DNA of 12,154 bases from Pseudomonadota bacterium (GTDB taxonomy: Bacteria; Pseudomonadota; Alphaproteobacteria; Rhizobiales; Rhizobiaceae): assembly GCA_023387715.1 (NCBI GenBank), contig JAEWHQ010000376.1, positions 1-12,154 of the forward strand, in the 5' to 3' direction. A model generated the notes under the pieces. The model was given only the letters and a program-made list of their open reading frames with translations. It made no database searches and had not been told where the DNA came from. The position numbers were made by a program, and so were the translations under genes. The first letter of the stretch is position 1. Every line of letters begins with the position of its first letter. This document shows positions 1-6,716 of the stretch, in pieces.

Positions 1-499
1 GGCACCAGCTTGCCCAGAGATTAACCACCAGCGGTTTGCCGCTCGTCTGGTCAAAACGAAATTCATCTTGAGTCATGGTTTGAAAGCTTTGCGGCGGCAG
101 AGCAATGGCTTGCGTTGCACCGGTTAAAATGCCGATACCATTCCAGACAAACACCGCACATGCTACCGGCACCAGCGCCCAAAGCCGCAAAACCATGGAT
201 GGCAGTGCAAACACAATTGCCAGCACAATCGCCACAGCCGCACCCGGCCAATAAAAACCGCCCTGCCAGAGCGAGAAAATGCGCAATGGTTCCTGAGAGA
301 AACTCTCCCAATTTAAAATCACATGGCCAAGACGCGCGCCAACAACCGCGCCGATCAGCACGATCCATGACCAGCGATTAAAGCGCTGATCCACTTTGCT
401 GCTCATCACGCCGGTGATGATTAAAAAGGCGGCCATTGCCAGCACCACCGCAAAGCGGCTGCCATCCATCACCAAAGGCCCCATTGAAACAGCGTTCAT
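1..499 (-). CDS. Membrane-anchored TlpA/DsbE-like thioredoxin with Lgt-like N-terminus (C-terminus cut by window edge)
   Basis: Only the first 166 residues are in the window. The N-terminal ~125 residues are hydrophobic with about four membrane segments (roughly 14-32, 43-61, 84-100, 104-125). The stretch GARLGHVILNW followed by IFSLWQGGFYWPG (about 54-86) resembles prolipoprotein diacylglyceryl transferase (Lgt), but the place where Lgt has its FHGG histidine reads YWPG, so transferase activity is unlikely. After a linker the sequence reaches VNLWASWC at residues 159-166, the start of the WCxxC active site of TlpA/DsbE/ResA thioredoxins; the second cysteine lies outside the window. The likely role is a periplasm-facing thiol-disulfide reductase fed by DsbD, helping cytochrome c maturation or other periplasmic thiols. 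It follows dsbD with one base between stop and ATG and has no clear ribosome site, so translational coupling is likely. The fusion type is inferred from sequence pattern only. Confidence 0.82.
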   Translation of the reverse strand, partial: MNAVSMGPLVMDGSRFAVVLAMAAFLIITGVMSSKVDQRFNRWSWIVLIGAVVGARLGHVILNWESFSQEPLRIFSLWQGGFYWPGAAVAIVLAIVFALPSMVLRLWALVPVACAVFVWNGIGILTGATQAIALPPQSFQTMTQDEFRFDQTSGKPLVVNLWASWC

Positions 500-500
500 A

Positions 501-2330
501 TCAGGCACCACTTGCTTTGGCCGCAGAGCCTGTCAGTGTTGAGGTTGTGACATTGCCGACGAGACGCGTATCCGCCACTTCTTTTGAATGTTCATTAAAG
601 AAAATCATCGTCGGAGGCCCTGCCACACGAAGCTGACGCATCAGCTCGTCATTTTCCGGTGTGACATCGGATAAATCCACTTTGATCAAATCAAAATCAG
701 CAAGACCGCGACGCACAGCCATGTCGGTGAGTACCGAGCGCTCAATTGTATGGCACGCCACGCACCAGTCAGCGGTAAAGTAAACCATTGTCGGGCGCTC
801 TTGCTGTGCCTGTTTCAAATTGGCCTGCAACTGTTGGGATGAACCGACATTAGCAAAGCGCAATGCCGGAACAGGCGCTCCCGATTGCCCGTTAGAGGCG
901 ACAAGTGGCGCCAAAGGTTTGAGCGGATCAACGCCACCCAAAGAAGCACCGAGCATAAGGATAGCACCATAAACTACGGCAGTTGTTGCAGCTGTGCGTG
1001 CAACCACACGAAAGCCGATGCGATGCCATTCTTTGGCAAACAGATAGGCCGAAAAAGCAAAAAGCAGGATCGCCCATAAGAACAGATCAGCGCCTAATGG
1101 CAATAAAGGTGCCGCCATCCAAATGGCAGTTGCCAGAAAACCAAAGCCAAACAGGGTTTTGACATTTTCCATCCAGCCACCGGCACGCGGCAAAACAGAA
1201 CTGCCGAAAGTTGCCAGAATAATCAGCGGAATACCTTTACCCAGACCAAGCGCAAAAAGTGCAGCGGCACCCAAAGTTACATTGGCGGTCTGCGCAATAT
1301 AAAGCAGCGCACCAGCCAAAGGTGCGGTGACACAAGGCCCGACGATCAACACAGAGCTAAAGCCCAGCACGGCCGCCGAACCAAGTGAACCCTTGCCACC
1401 ACCGGTGCGGCGGCTGACAGCACTCATCCAGCTGCTTGGGAGCTGCAACTCATAAAGCCCGAACATTGAAAGTGCTAAAATGATAAAGACTATCGCCACA
1501 GCCAGCGCCAGCCAAGGCGACTGCAAAGCCATTTGCAGATTTTGCCCCGACCATCCGGCAATGGCACCGATCAATGCAAAGCCAGAAGCCAGCGCCACCA
1601 CATAAGTGGAGGTCAGCAGGAAGCCGCGCATCGGGGTGAGCTTGTCGCCTTCACGCGCCAAAGTGCCAGCCACGATCGGATACATTGGAAAAACACAAGG
1701 CGTGAATGCCAGCAAAATACCAAAAGCCAGAAAGCTTAAAAGAAGAAAACCTGTGCCGCCACGCTCCAGCAATGACTGGATCATGCCTTTGTCTTGGGTA
1801 ATCTGAAAACTATCGGCAGAAGGCACAGTTGAGGCACTTTCTACCGGCGCACTGACTGCCGGCGCTTCCATTTTCCATTGCACCGCGGCTGAAGATGATG
1901 ATTGCGCAACATTGCCACCCGACGGATTGCTAGCAGCTAAAGTCATCGGATCAATAGTGCGGGTTTCCGGACGATAGCAAATACCGTCATTCTGGCAGCC
2001 CTGATAGGTCAGTGTTACCGGCTGATTATTTTTCAAATCAAATGAAACAGTGGTGCGGTTGAAATAAACCTGCATCGCACCAAATGTCGGGTCATCTTTC
2101 ATGACACCTTCAGGCGCGTCAATTTTCAAAGCACTGCCTTGTTTGTCAGTTGCTTCAATATGATCTTTATAAAGATAATAGCCGTCATGAATGCTCCAGC
2201 TTACAACCAGTTTTTGGTCGTCAGCACTTAACACTTGCAAACGAAAGGCTTCATCCACTGGCAGTGGCGATGCTTTTGCAGTGGTAACGGATGATATTAA
2301 CATCATTAATATCACTGTTAGCAATCTCAT
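501..2330 (-). CDS. dsbD: Thiol:disulfide interchange protein DsbD
   Basis: Inner-membrane protein that carries electrons from cytoplasmic thioredoxin to periplasmic thiol reductases. The 609-residue product has all three DsbD domains: a signal peptide (about 1-20, ending AKA before SPLP), a periplasmic alpha domain with C112 and C118 in GCQNDGICYRPETR, an eight-helix membrane domain with C212 (FTPCVFPMYP) and C333 (GPCVTAPLAG), and a C-terminal thioredoxin domain with C523-V-A-C526 (FTADWCVAC). These six are the only cysteines in the protein, exactly the relay expected for the family. The start at 2330 is chosen because GGAG lies 7 bases upstream and a signal peptide follows directly. An in-frame ATG at 2399 would add 23 non-signal residues and touch the operator. 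It is co-oriented with the TlpA-like gene and divergent from a two-component system that probably controls it. Confidence 0.96.
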   Translation of the reverse strand: MRLLTVILMMLISSVTTAKASPLPVDEAFRLQVLSADDQKLVVSWSIHDGYYLYKDHIEATDKQGSALKIDAPEGVMKDDPTFGAMQVYFNRTTVSFDLKNNQPVTLTYQGCQNDGICYRPETRTIDPMTLAASNPSGGNVAQSSSSAAVQWKMEAPAVSAPVESASTVPSADSFQITQDKGMIQSLLERGGTGFLLLSFLAFGILLAFTPCVFPMYPIVAGTLAREGDKLTPMRGFLLTSTYVVALASGFALIGAIAGWSGQNLQMALQSPWLALAVAIVFIILALSMFGLYELQLPSSWMSAVSRRTGGGKGSLGSAAVLGFSSVLIVGPCVTAPLAGALLYIAQTANVTLGAAALFALGLGKGIPLIILATFGSSVLPRAGGWMENVKTLFGFGFLATAIWMAAPLLPLGADLFLWAILLFAFSAYLFAKEWHRIGFRVVARTAATTAVVYGAILMLGASLGGVDPLKPLAPLVASNGQSGAPVPALRFANVGSSQQLQANLKQAQQERPTMVYFTADWCVACHTIERSVLTDMAVRRGLADFDLIKVDLSDVTPENDELMRQLRVAGPPTMIFFNEHSKEVADTRLVGNVTTSTLTGSAAKASGA

Positions 2331-2471
2331 AAATCGGCTCCGGTCATGCAGTAATAAAATAATTGATTTGGTTCTAAGATCAGTCAATGAAACATGCACC
2401 TTAAGTCAGCCTTAAGATAAGCCTGCGACATTAGGAATAGTAAAAGTTTAAAAAAGTAACGGGTTTTACAG
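2331..2471. promoter_or_regulatory. Divergent promoter region between dsbD and the response regulator gene
   Basis: This 141-base, AT-rich stretch must hold the promoters of both dsbD (leftward) and the two-component operon (rightward). The only strong motif is the CTTAAG direct repeat described separately. On the minus strand a TTGACT (2387-2382) could be a -35 element, but no good -10 lies 16-18 bases beyond it. On the plus strand the AT-rich stretch 2432-2443 lies about one helical spacing beyond the repeat and could hold a weak -10, as is common for promoters where an OmpR-family activator replaces the -35. Exact start sites cannot be read from the sequence. Confidence 0.6.
2400..2416. 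promoter_or_regulatory. PmrA-box-like direct repeat CTTAAG-N5-CTTAAG (probable response regulator operator)
   Basis: CTTAAG at 2400-2405 and 2411-2416 are separated by 5 bases (TCAGC), giving an 11-base repeat spacing, one helical turn. This matches the YTTAAK-N5-YTTAAK pattern known for PmrA, an OmpR-family regulator; tandem half-sites at 10-11 bases are typical of dimers of this family. CTTAAG is self-complementary, so the site reads the same way on both strands and could serve dsbD on the left and the regulator operon on the right. That the adjacent response regulator binds here is inference from position and family. Confidence 0.6.
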
Positions 2472-3137
2472 ATGCGCATCTTAGTGGTCGAGGATGACCC
2501 CATACTGATGGACGGCTTGAGTGTTGGGCTTAACATTGCCGGATTTACCGTTGATGCGGTCGCCAGCTGCGAAGATGCCTATAGCGCCATCGCCTCACAA
2601 AACTATGATGCACTTGTGCTTGACCTGATGCTGCCGGATGGCTCCGGCCTTGACATTTTAGCGCAGTTAAGACGCAACAAAAACGACCTGCCCGTGCTTC
2701 TTCTCACCGCACGCGACCAGATTGCCGACCGCATTGCCGGCCTTGATGCCGGTGCTGATGATTATGTCGGCAAACCTTTTGATCTTGATGAGCTGGCCGC
2801 GCGTATCCGTGCTATCGCACGGCGCAGTAATGGTCGCTCTTCCGGCAAAATTGAATGGCAGGATGTCGTGCTTGATCCGGCGCAAATGACCGTCCATCGC
2901 GGCGATGCTTTACTGAAATTCACCCGCCGTGAATTTGCGGTCTTACGTGCATTGATGGAACGCCCCAACGCTACCCTTTCCAAAACCGCCCTCGAAGAAG
3001 CACTTTATGGCTGGCAAGAGGAAGTGGAAAGCAATGCCGTTGAAGTGCATATCCACCATCTTCGCGCCAAATTAGGCTCAAAATTCATCAAAACCGTGCG
3101 CGGCCTTGGCTACAGACTGGCAGAACAAGAACAATGA
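2472..3137 (+). CDS. OmpR-family response regulator (DsbR/QseB/PmrA-like)
   Basis: A 221-residue DNA-binding response regulator, the usual family length. The receiver domain (1 to ~115) has the acidic pocket E7-D8-D9, the phosphoacceptor D51 in LVLDLMLPDGSG, T79 in LLLTARD and K101 in GKPF. The C-terminal winged-helix domain (~125-218) has the recognition-helix region NAVEVHIHHLRAKLG and the closing TVRGLGYRL. It is transcribed away from dsbD and overlaps the kinase gene by ATGA, so the two are one operon. Its best functional match by context is DsbR of Pseudomonas aeruginosa, whose gene neighbours the dsbDEG operon, with QseB, PmrA and TctD as sequence-level relatives. The paired CTTAAG box just upstream suggests autoregulation and control of dsbD. 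The ribosome site is weak (an ACGGG-like stretch). The family call is sure; the regulon is inferred. Confidence 0.93.
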   Translation: MRILVVEDDPILMDGLSVGLNIAGFTVDAVASCEDAYSAIASQNYDALVLDLMLPDGSGLDILAQLRRNKNDLPVLLLTARDQIADRIAGLDAGADDYVGKPFDLDELAARIRAIARRSNGRSSGKIEWQDVVLDPAQMTVHRGDALLKFTRREFAVLRALMERPNATLSKTALEEALYGWQEEVESNAVEVHIHHLRAKLGSKFIKTVRGLGYRLAEQEQ

Positions 3138-4495
3138 GCTCTATCCGCAAACGCCTGATTACCATTCTTATCGGCACGACCGGCCTTGTCTGGCTGTTTG
3201 CGGTTGGCTGGATTTACCTCAGCACACAGGCCGAAGTTAAAAAAGTACTGGATGCACGTTTGATGGAATCCGCGCATATGGTCAATTCACTGCTTACCGA
3301 CCGCCGCGTTGAGGTGGGTGATGAAGGCGGCATCGGTCAGTTTACGCCAAAACCTATTCCTGATTTTCCCAATTATGACCGGCAATTATTCTGCCAGATC
3401 TGGTCGCTTGACGGCAATCTGGTTGGCCGCTCGGCAAGTGCGCCCAAAGATATGCTGACCCACACGAATAACGGCTTTTCCGATACTGTGGTTTCGGGTT
3501 CAACATGGCGCGTTTATACCATTGAAAATACCCAACTCGGCATGCGCATTATGGTTGGCGACAATATGAGTGTGCGCAATAGTCTTGTGCGTGATGTGAT
3601 CACCGGCCTGATTTTACCGGCACTTTTGATCTTTCCGTTTCTTGCTGGCCTGATCTGGATCAGCGTACGTCGCGGCCTGATGCCACTGAGCACGCTGGCC
3701 TCAACCCTGTCAAAACGCTCCGCTGATGATTTGAGCCCCTTGGAAGAAAGCAATCTGCCAAGTGAAATTGCCCCTGCGGTCAATGCGCTTAACGGTCTTT
3801 TCAACCGCGTGGAAGAAGCGCGCGAACGGGAGAAGAGCTTTGCCATTTTTGCAGCCCATGAGCTGAAAACACCATTGGCAGGGCTTAAAACGCAAGCTCA
3901 CATTGCCATGAATAGCAAAGACGAACATGTGCGCGACAATGCCGTACGCCAGATTTCAACCGGCGTTGACCGCACCACCCGTCTGGTTAAGCAATTGCTG
4001 GATCTGGCCTCACTGGAAACCGATGAAGAACCGGCGAACCAGACCGAAGAATATGCAGGCAAGCTGATGCATCTGATTGCGCAGGATTTGCGCATGCTGA
4101 CACAGCCAAAAAACATCACGATTACAATTCAGGATCCGTGCCAGAATTTGAAAATCAAAGATGCCCAGCTCTTCACGCTGGCTTTGCGCAATATTTTAGA
4201 AAATGCCGTCAACCACTCCCCTGAAGGGGCGACCATTTATTGCTCCTGCAAAATGGAAGCCGACAAAGTGTCAATCAGTGTTGAGGATGAAGGACCGGGC
4301 ATTCCGGTGGACGAGCTGCCGCATATCAGCGAAAGGTTCTTCCGCGGGCGCTATAAATCTGAAAATGGCAGTGGCTTAGGCCTTGCTATTGTTCAAGCTG
4401 CCACCACCCGCATGAACGGACAAATCAATTTCATCAACCGTGAGGCGAGTGGGGTCAAAGTGGTGCTCACGCTTCCTATTTCGGCCACCAACTGA
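3134..4495 (+). CDS. QseC-like sensor histidine kinase (candidate DsbS-type copper or redox sensor)
   Basis: A 453-residue inner-membrane kinase. Membrane segments lie at about 11-30 and 155-177, flanking a periplasmic domain of about 125 residues of the two-component sensor N-terminal type. A HAMP-like linker (~178-232) follows. The HisKA domain has H242 in FAAHELKTPLAGL, and the ATPase domain has the N box around N353-N360 (NILENAVNHSP), G1 DEGPGI at 385-390, an F box at 402-403 and G2 GSGLGLAI at 412-419. All catalytic motifs are intact. The periplasmic domain has exactly one cysteine, C87 (LFCQIWSLDG). In P. aeruginosa DsbS, which sits in the same gene context, a sensor-domain cysteine (Cys82, from memory) is reported to be needed for copper binding. 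Whether C87 is equivalent is unproven. The start overlaps the regulator stop, so translation is probably coupled. Confidence 0.93.
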   Translation: MSSIRKRLITILIGTTGLVWLFAVGWIYLSTQAEVKKVLDARLMESAHMVNSLLTDRRVEVGDEGGIGQFTPKPIPDFPNYDRQLFCQIWSLDGNLVGRSASAPKDMLTHTNNGFSDTVVSGSTWRVYTIENTQLGMRIMVGDNMSVRNSLVRDVITGLILPALLIFPFLAGLIWISVRRGLMPLSTLASTLSKRSADDLSPLEESNLPSEIAPAVNALNGLFNRVEEAREREKSFAIFAAHELKTPLAGLKTQAHIAMNSKDEHVRDNAVRQISTGVDRTTRLVKQLLDLASLETDEEPANQTEEYAGKLMHLIAQDLRMLTQPKNITITIQDPCQNLKIKDAQLFTLALRNILENAVNHSPEGATIYCSCKMEADKVSISVEDEGPGIPVDELPHISERFFRGRYKSENGSGLGLAIVQAATTRMNGQINFINREASGVKVVLTLPISATN

Positions 4496-4498
4496 TTG

Positions 4499-4543
4499 AT
4501 TTTTCTGCAACCTCTCCGAGTCTCGCATTATGCACAGAAAAAT
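4499..4543. repeat. Inverted repeat just after the kinase gene (possible weak terminator)
   Basis: ATTTTTCTG at 4499-4507 is perfectly matched by CAGAAAAAT at 4535-4543, leaving a 27-base loop that contains a small CGAG/CTCG self-complementary core. It starts 3 bases past the kinase stop codon. The stem is AT-rich, the loop is long and no T run follows on the plus strand, so it is a poor intrinsic terminator; it could be an mRNA-end structure or chance. Confidence 0.35.
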
Positions 4544-4581
4544 TACGCCGATGCGGATATTGCATGATCTTGGCTTAACTG

Positions 4582-4590
4582 TGCTATAAT
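4582..4590 (+). promoter_or_regulatory. Extended -10 promoter motif TGCTATAAT
   Basis: TGCTATAAT is an exact TGn-TATAAT extended -10 element, which would start transcription near base 4597. No -35 at standard spacing is clear (TTGCAT at 4560-4565 leaves a 19-base gap). The nearest rightward gene is ccoN, almost 500 bases away, so the transcript would be either a long ccoN leader or a separate small RNA that opens with the hairpin at 4609-4643. Such motifs also occur by chance in AT-rich DNA. Confidence 0.35.
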
Positions 4591-4608
4591 GTATCAGTTT
4601 AAATCATA

Positions 4609-4643
4609 ATCACACAAAATTAGTAGCAATTATTATGTGTGAT
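4609..4643. repeat. Hairpin-forming inverted repeat ATCACACA / TGTGTGAT
   Basis: ATCACACA at 4609-4616 and TGTGTGAT at 4636-4643 form a perfect 8-base stem. Extra pairs exist inside (4618-4620 with 4632-4634) and outside (4606-4607 with 4645-4646) across single mismatches. No T run follows, so it is not an ordinary terminator. It lies about 12 bases past the start site predicted from the extended -10 motif, so it could be the 5' stem of a small transcript, or a palindromic protein-binding site. Confidence 0.4.
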
Positions 4644-4943
4644 CATAGCATATCTAATATAATGATTAGCTAAAATAAAAATAATACCTAAAAAAATCCA
4701 AGACATAACATCACAAAAAAAATAATTATTCCAATATATACAAACAATACAGCAAATTTAGAAATCGAAACAGAAACTAGTCTTCTAAATAATTCTTCGA
4801 TACACTTTTTATAGAGACTCTTTACATTTAGCTTATTGCGACAACAGCCTGAAAAACCTGCGGCAGACTGTAGCAGTTCTTATTTTGAAAGAATCTGCGA
4901 TAAAAGAGATAAATTTCCGTTCGCATTGTGGCCGTGGGTATCA

Positions 4944-4957
4944 TTGATTAAAATCAA
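4944..4957. promoter_or_regulatory. FNR/FixK-type operator TTGATTAAAATCAA
   Basis: This is a perfect match to the TTGAT-N4-ATCAA consensus of the FNR/FixK/Anr family, and the symmetry extends one more base pair on each side to CATTGAT / ATCAATG (4942-4959). Its centre (4950.5) lies 33 bases before the centre of TAGAAA at 4981-4986, the spacing of a class II activator site near -41.5. Rhizobial ccoNOQP (fixNOQP) operons are classically activated by FixK or FnrL through such boxes under low oxygen. The regulator gene itself is not in the window. Confidence 0.9.
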
Positions 4958-4980
4958 TGCACTCGCATTACAATTGCAGA

Positions 4981-4986
4981 TAGAAA
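4981..4986 (+). promoter_or_regulatory. Candidate -10 element (TAGAAA) of the ccoNOQP promoter
   Basis: TAGAAA matches four of six bases of TATAAT and is placed as expected for a class II FNR/FixK promoter, predicting a transcript start near 4992 and an untranslated leader of about 92 bases. The motif is weak in itself; its support comes from the distance to the operator. Confidence 0.45.
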
Positions 4987-5006
4987 ATTTCAGTCATAAC
5001 TGTTCT

Positions 5007-5046
5007 GGCACCGACGCATCTTGCATCCCAAAGTCTTCCGGTGACC
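5007..5046 (+). repeat. Possible stem-loop in the ccoN mRNA leader
   Basis: GGCACCG at 5007-5013 can pair with CGGTG-A-CC at 5039-5046 (seven pairs, one bulged A) around a 25-base loop. The loop carries a short direct repeat, GCATC at 5016-5020 and 5023-5027. The ccoN ribosome site (5073-5077) lies about 27 bases beyond and is not enclosed by the stem. It may be chance. Confidence 0.25.
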
Positions 5047-5083
5047 AAAGCAGTGTTTTGTCATGCGCCGCGAGGGGACTTTT

Positions 5084-6703
5084 ATGAACTACGCAGCTGG
5101 AACCGTCATCTCCGGACTGTTGGCATTGTGTGCAATGCTGATGGCCGGTTTTTCACATGATGAGCTCTTCAGAACTCACATGTGGATCACTTTTGCTGTC
5201 ATAGCAATTTTCACTATTCTGCTTCTGCGTGATGCAGATTACAGCCTTAAATCAAAAGAAACCGACCCTAGCACCTATATGGATGGTCCGATCCGTTATG
5301 GTGTTATTGCCACTGTATTCTGGGGTGTTGTCGGCTTTCTCGTTGGTGTTGTTATCGCAGCGCAACTTGCATTCCCGAGTTTAAACTTCGAACCATGGCT
5401 TAATTTTGGCCGTGTACGCCCGCTGCACACATCTGCGGTGATTTTTGCTTTCTGCGGTAACGCTCTGATCGCAACTTCATTCTATGTCGTACAGCGCACC
5501 TGCCGCGCCCGCCTCTTTGGCGGCGATCTGGCCTGGTTCGTATTCTGGGGTTACAACCTCTTCCTCATCATGGCAGCATCAGGCTATCTGCTCGGCATTA
5601 CCCAGTCCCGCGAATATGCGGAACCTGAATGGTATGTCGACATCTGGCTGACCATTGTCTGGGTTGTTTATCTGGTTGTATTCCTCGGCACAGTTCTGCG
5701 CCGTAAAGAGCCGCATATCTATGTGGCCAACTGGTTCTACCTCTCCTTCATCATCACCATTGCGATGCTTCACATCATCAACAATCTGGCGATCCCTGTT
5801 TCCTTCCTCGGCGTGAAGAGCTATTCGGCTTTCTCCGGCGTGCAGGATGCGGTGACCCAGTGGTGGTATGGTCATAACGCTGTTGCGTTCTTCCTGACCG
5901 TTCCGTTCCTCGCAATGATGTATTATTTCGTACCAAAGCAGGTAAACCGTCCAGTTTACTCCTATCGCCTGTCGATTGTGCACTTCTGGTCTATTATTTT
6001 CCTCTACATCTGGGCAGGTCCTCACCATCTGCACTACACTGCTCTGCCTGACTGGGCGCAGACCCTTGGTATGGTCTTCTCCATCATGCTGTGGATGCCT
6101 TCATGGGGTGGTATGATCAACGGTCTGATGACGCTTTCCGGCGCATGGGACAAGGTTCGTACAGATCCGATCGTGCGTATGATGGTTGCTGCTATTGCCT
6201 TCTACGGCATGGCGACCTTCGAAGGTCCGCTGATGTCGATCAAGGCCGTCAACTCCCTCTCGCACTACACTGACTGGACCATTGGTCACGTTCACGCTGG
6301 TGCGCTTGGTTGGAATGGTATGATCACTTTTGGTGCGGTTTATTACCTTGCTCCAAAACTGTGGAAGCGTGACCGCCTCTACTCAATCCGTATGGTCAAC
6401 TGGCACTTCTGGCTCGCAACTCTGGGTATCGTTCTCTACGCCGCTTCAATGTGGGTAGCCGGTATTCAGCAGGGTCTGATGTGGCGCGAATATGACAATC
6501 AGGGCTTCCTGGTTTACTCCTTCGCAGAAACAGTACTCGCCATGTTCCCTTACTATGTCATCCGTACACTTGGCGGCGTGATGTATCTGACAGGTGGTAT
6601 CCTGATGGCCTGGAACATCTACATGACTGTTCGTGGCAAGCTCAGAAACGAGACAGCCATTCCTGGCTCGACCCCTGCACCAACCATGCAGCCAGCCGAA
6701 TAA
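5084..6703 (+). CDS. ccoN: cbb3-type cytochrome c oxidase subunit I (CcoN/FixN)
   Basis: Catalytic subunit of the high-affinity terminal oxidase, reducing oxygen at a haem b3-CuB centre and pumping protons. The 539-residue, twelve-helix protein keeps every expected ligand: H115 and H404 for low-spin haem b, H402 for haem b3 (GHVHAG), H264 (WWYGHN), H314 and H315 (GPHHLHY) for CuB, and Y308 in FLYIW at the position of the cbb3 cross-linked tyrosine. Numbering matches the Pseudomonas stutzeri protein with a constant offset of 57 for most of these residues. The start at 5084 is preferred over an in-frame ATG at 5063 because AGGGG lies 6 bases upstream of it and the product then starts like other CcoN proteins. 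It is the first gene of ccoNOQP, under the FNR/FixK box at 4944. Confidence 0.98.
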   Translation: MNYAAGTVISGLLALCAMLMAGFSHDELFRTHMWITFAVIAIFTILLLRDADYSLKSKETDPSTYMDGPIRYGVIATVFWGVVGFLVGVVIAAQLAFPSLNFEPWLNFGRVRPLHTSAVIFAFCGNALIATSFYVVQRTCRARLFGGDLAWFVFWGYNLFLIMAASGYLLGITQSREYAEPEWYVDIWLTIVWVVYLVVFLGTVLRRKEPHIYVANWFYLSFIITIAMLHIINNLAIPVSFLGVKSYSAFSGVQDAVTQWWYGHNAVAFFLTVPFLAMMYYFVPKQVNRPVYSYRLSIVHFWSIIFLYIWAGPHHLHYTALPDWAQTLGMVFSIMLWMPSWGGMINGLMTLSGAWDKVRTDPIVRMMVAAIAFYGMATFEGPLMSIKAVNSLSHYTDWTIGHVHAGALGWNGMITFGAVYYLAPKLWKRDRLYSIRMVNWHFWLATLGIVLYAASMWVAGIQQGLMWREYDNQGFLVYSFAETVLAMFPYYVIRTLGGVMYLTGGILMAWNIYMTVRGKLRNETAIPGSTPAPTMQPAE

Positions 6704-6716
6704 GGAACGTTGATCT

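Larger units (their letters stand above)
4496..5083. other. 588-base gene-free region with AT-rich core upstream of ccoN
   Basis: No convincing protein gene lies here: the one readable frame (TTG at 4836 to 5087) has no family resemblance, no ribosome site, and runs over the FNR box and into ccoN. Three parts can be seen. Bases 4496-4600 hold a weak inverted repeat and an extended -10 promoter. Bases 4601-4830 are strongly AT-rich (41 G/C in 180 bases at 4621-4800, about 23%, against about half in the flanking genes) with several A tracts and a hairpin. Bases 4831-5083 return to moderate GC and hold the FNR/FixK box, a matching -10 and the ccoN leader. The AT-rich part might bind a nucleoid silencer or carry a small RNA; neither is shown. 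Confidence 0.7.

Noticed and set aside
63..368. Minus-strand frame of 101 codons, and the overlapping plus-strand frame 115-381
   Set aside because: Both are shadows of the TlpA-like gene, whose frame from 499 has Lgt-like and WASWC motifs.
2331..2399. Longer dsbD start at 2399 adding 23 residues
   Set aside because: The added residues (MHVSLTDLRTKS...) do not look like a signal peptide, the start would abut the CTTAAG box, and a good GGAG site with a signal peptide supports the start at 2330.
4609..4643. CRP-type site
   Set aside because: CRP sites read TGTGA-N6-TCACA; here the half-sites are in the reverse order (TCACA then TGTGA) and 20 or more bases apart, so this is a hairpin and not a CRP site.
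5063..5083. Earlier in-frame ATG for ccoN
   Set aside because: The ATG at 5084 has AGGGG 6 bases upstream, and the shorter product begins like other CcoN proteins.
4496..5083. A second regulator box (CTTAAG-type pair) before ccoN, linking the two-component system to cco
   Set aside because: Only single half-site-like words occur (for example within the FNR box); no pair at 11-base spacing was found.
4836..5087. Open frame of 83 codons upstream of ccoN on the plus strand
   Set aside because: It begins with TTG without a ribosome site, matches no family I know, covers the FNR box and the ccoN leader, and ends 4 bases inside ccoN.
5579..6034. Minus-strand frame of 151 codons opposite ccoN
   Set aside because: It is antisense to conserved ccoN codons, with no ribosome site or recognisable domain.
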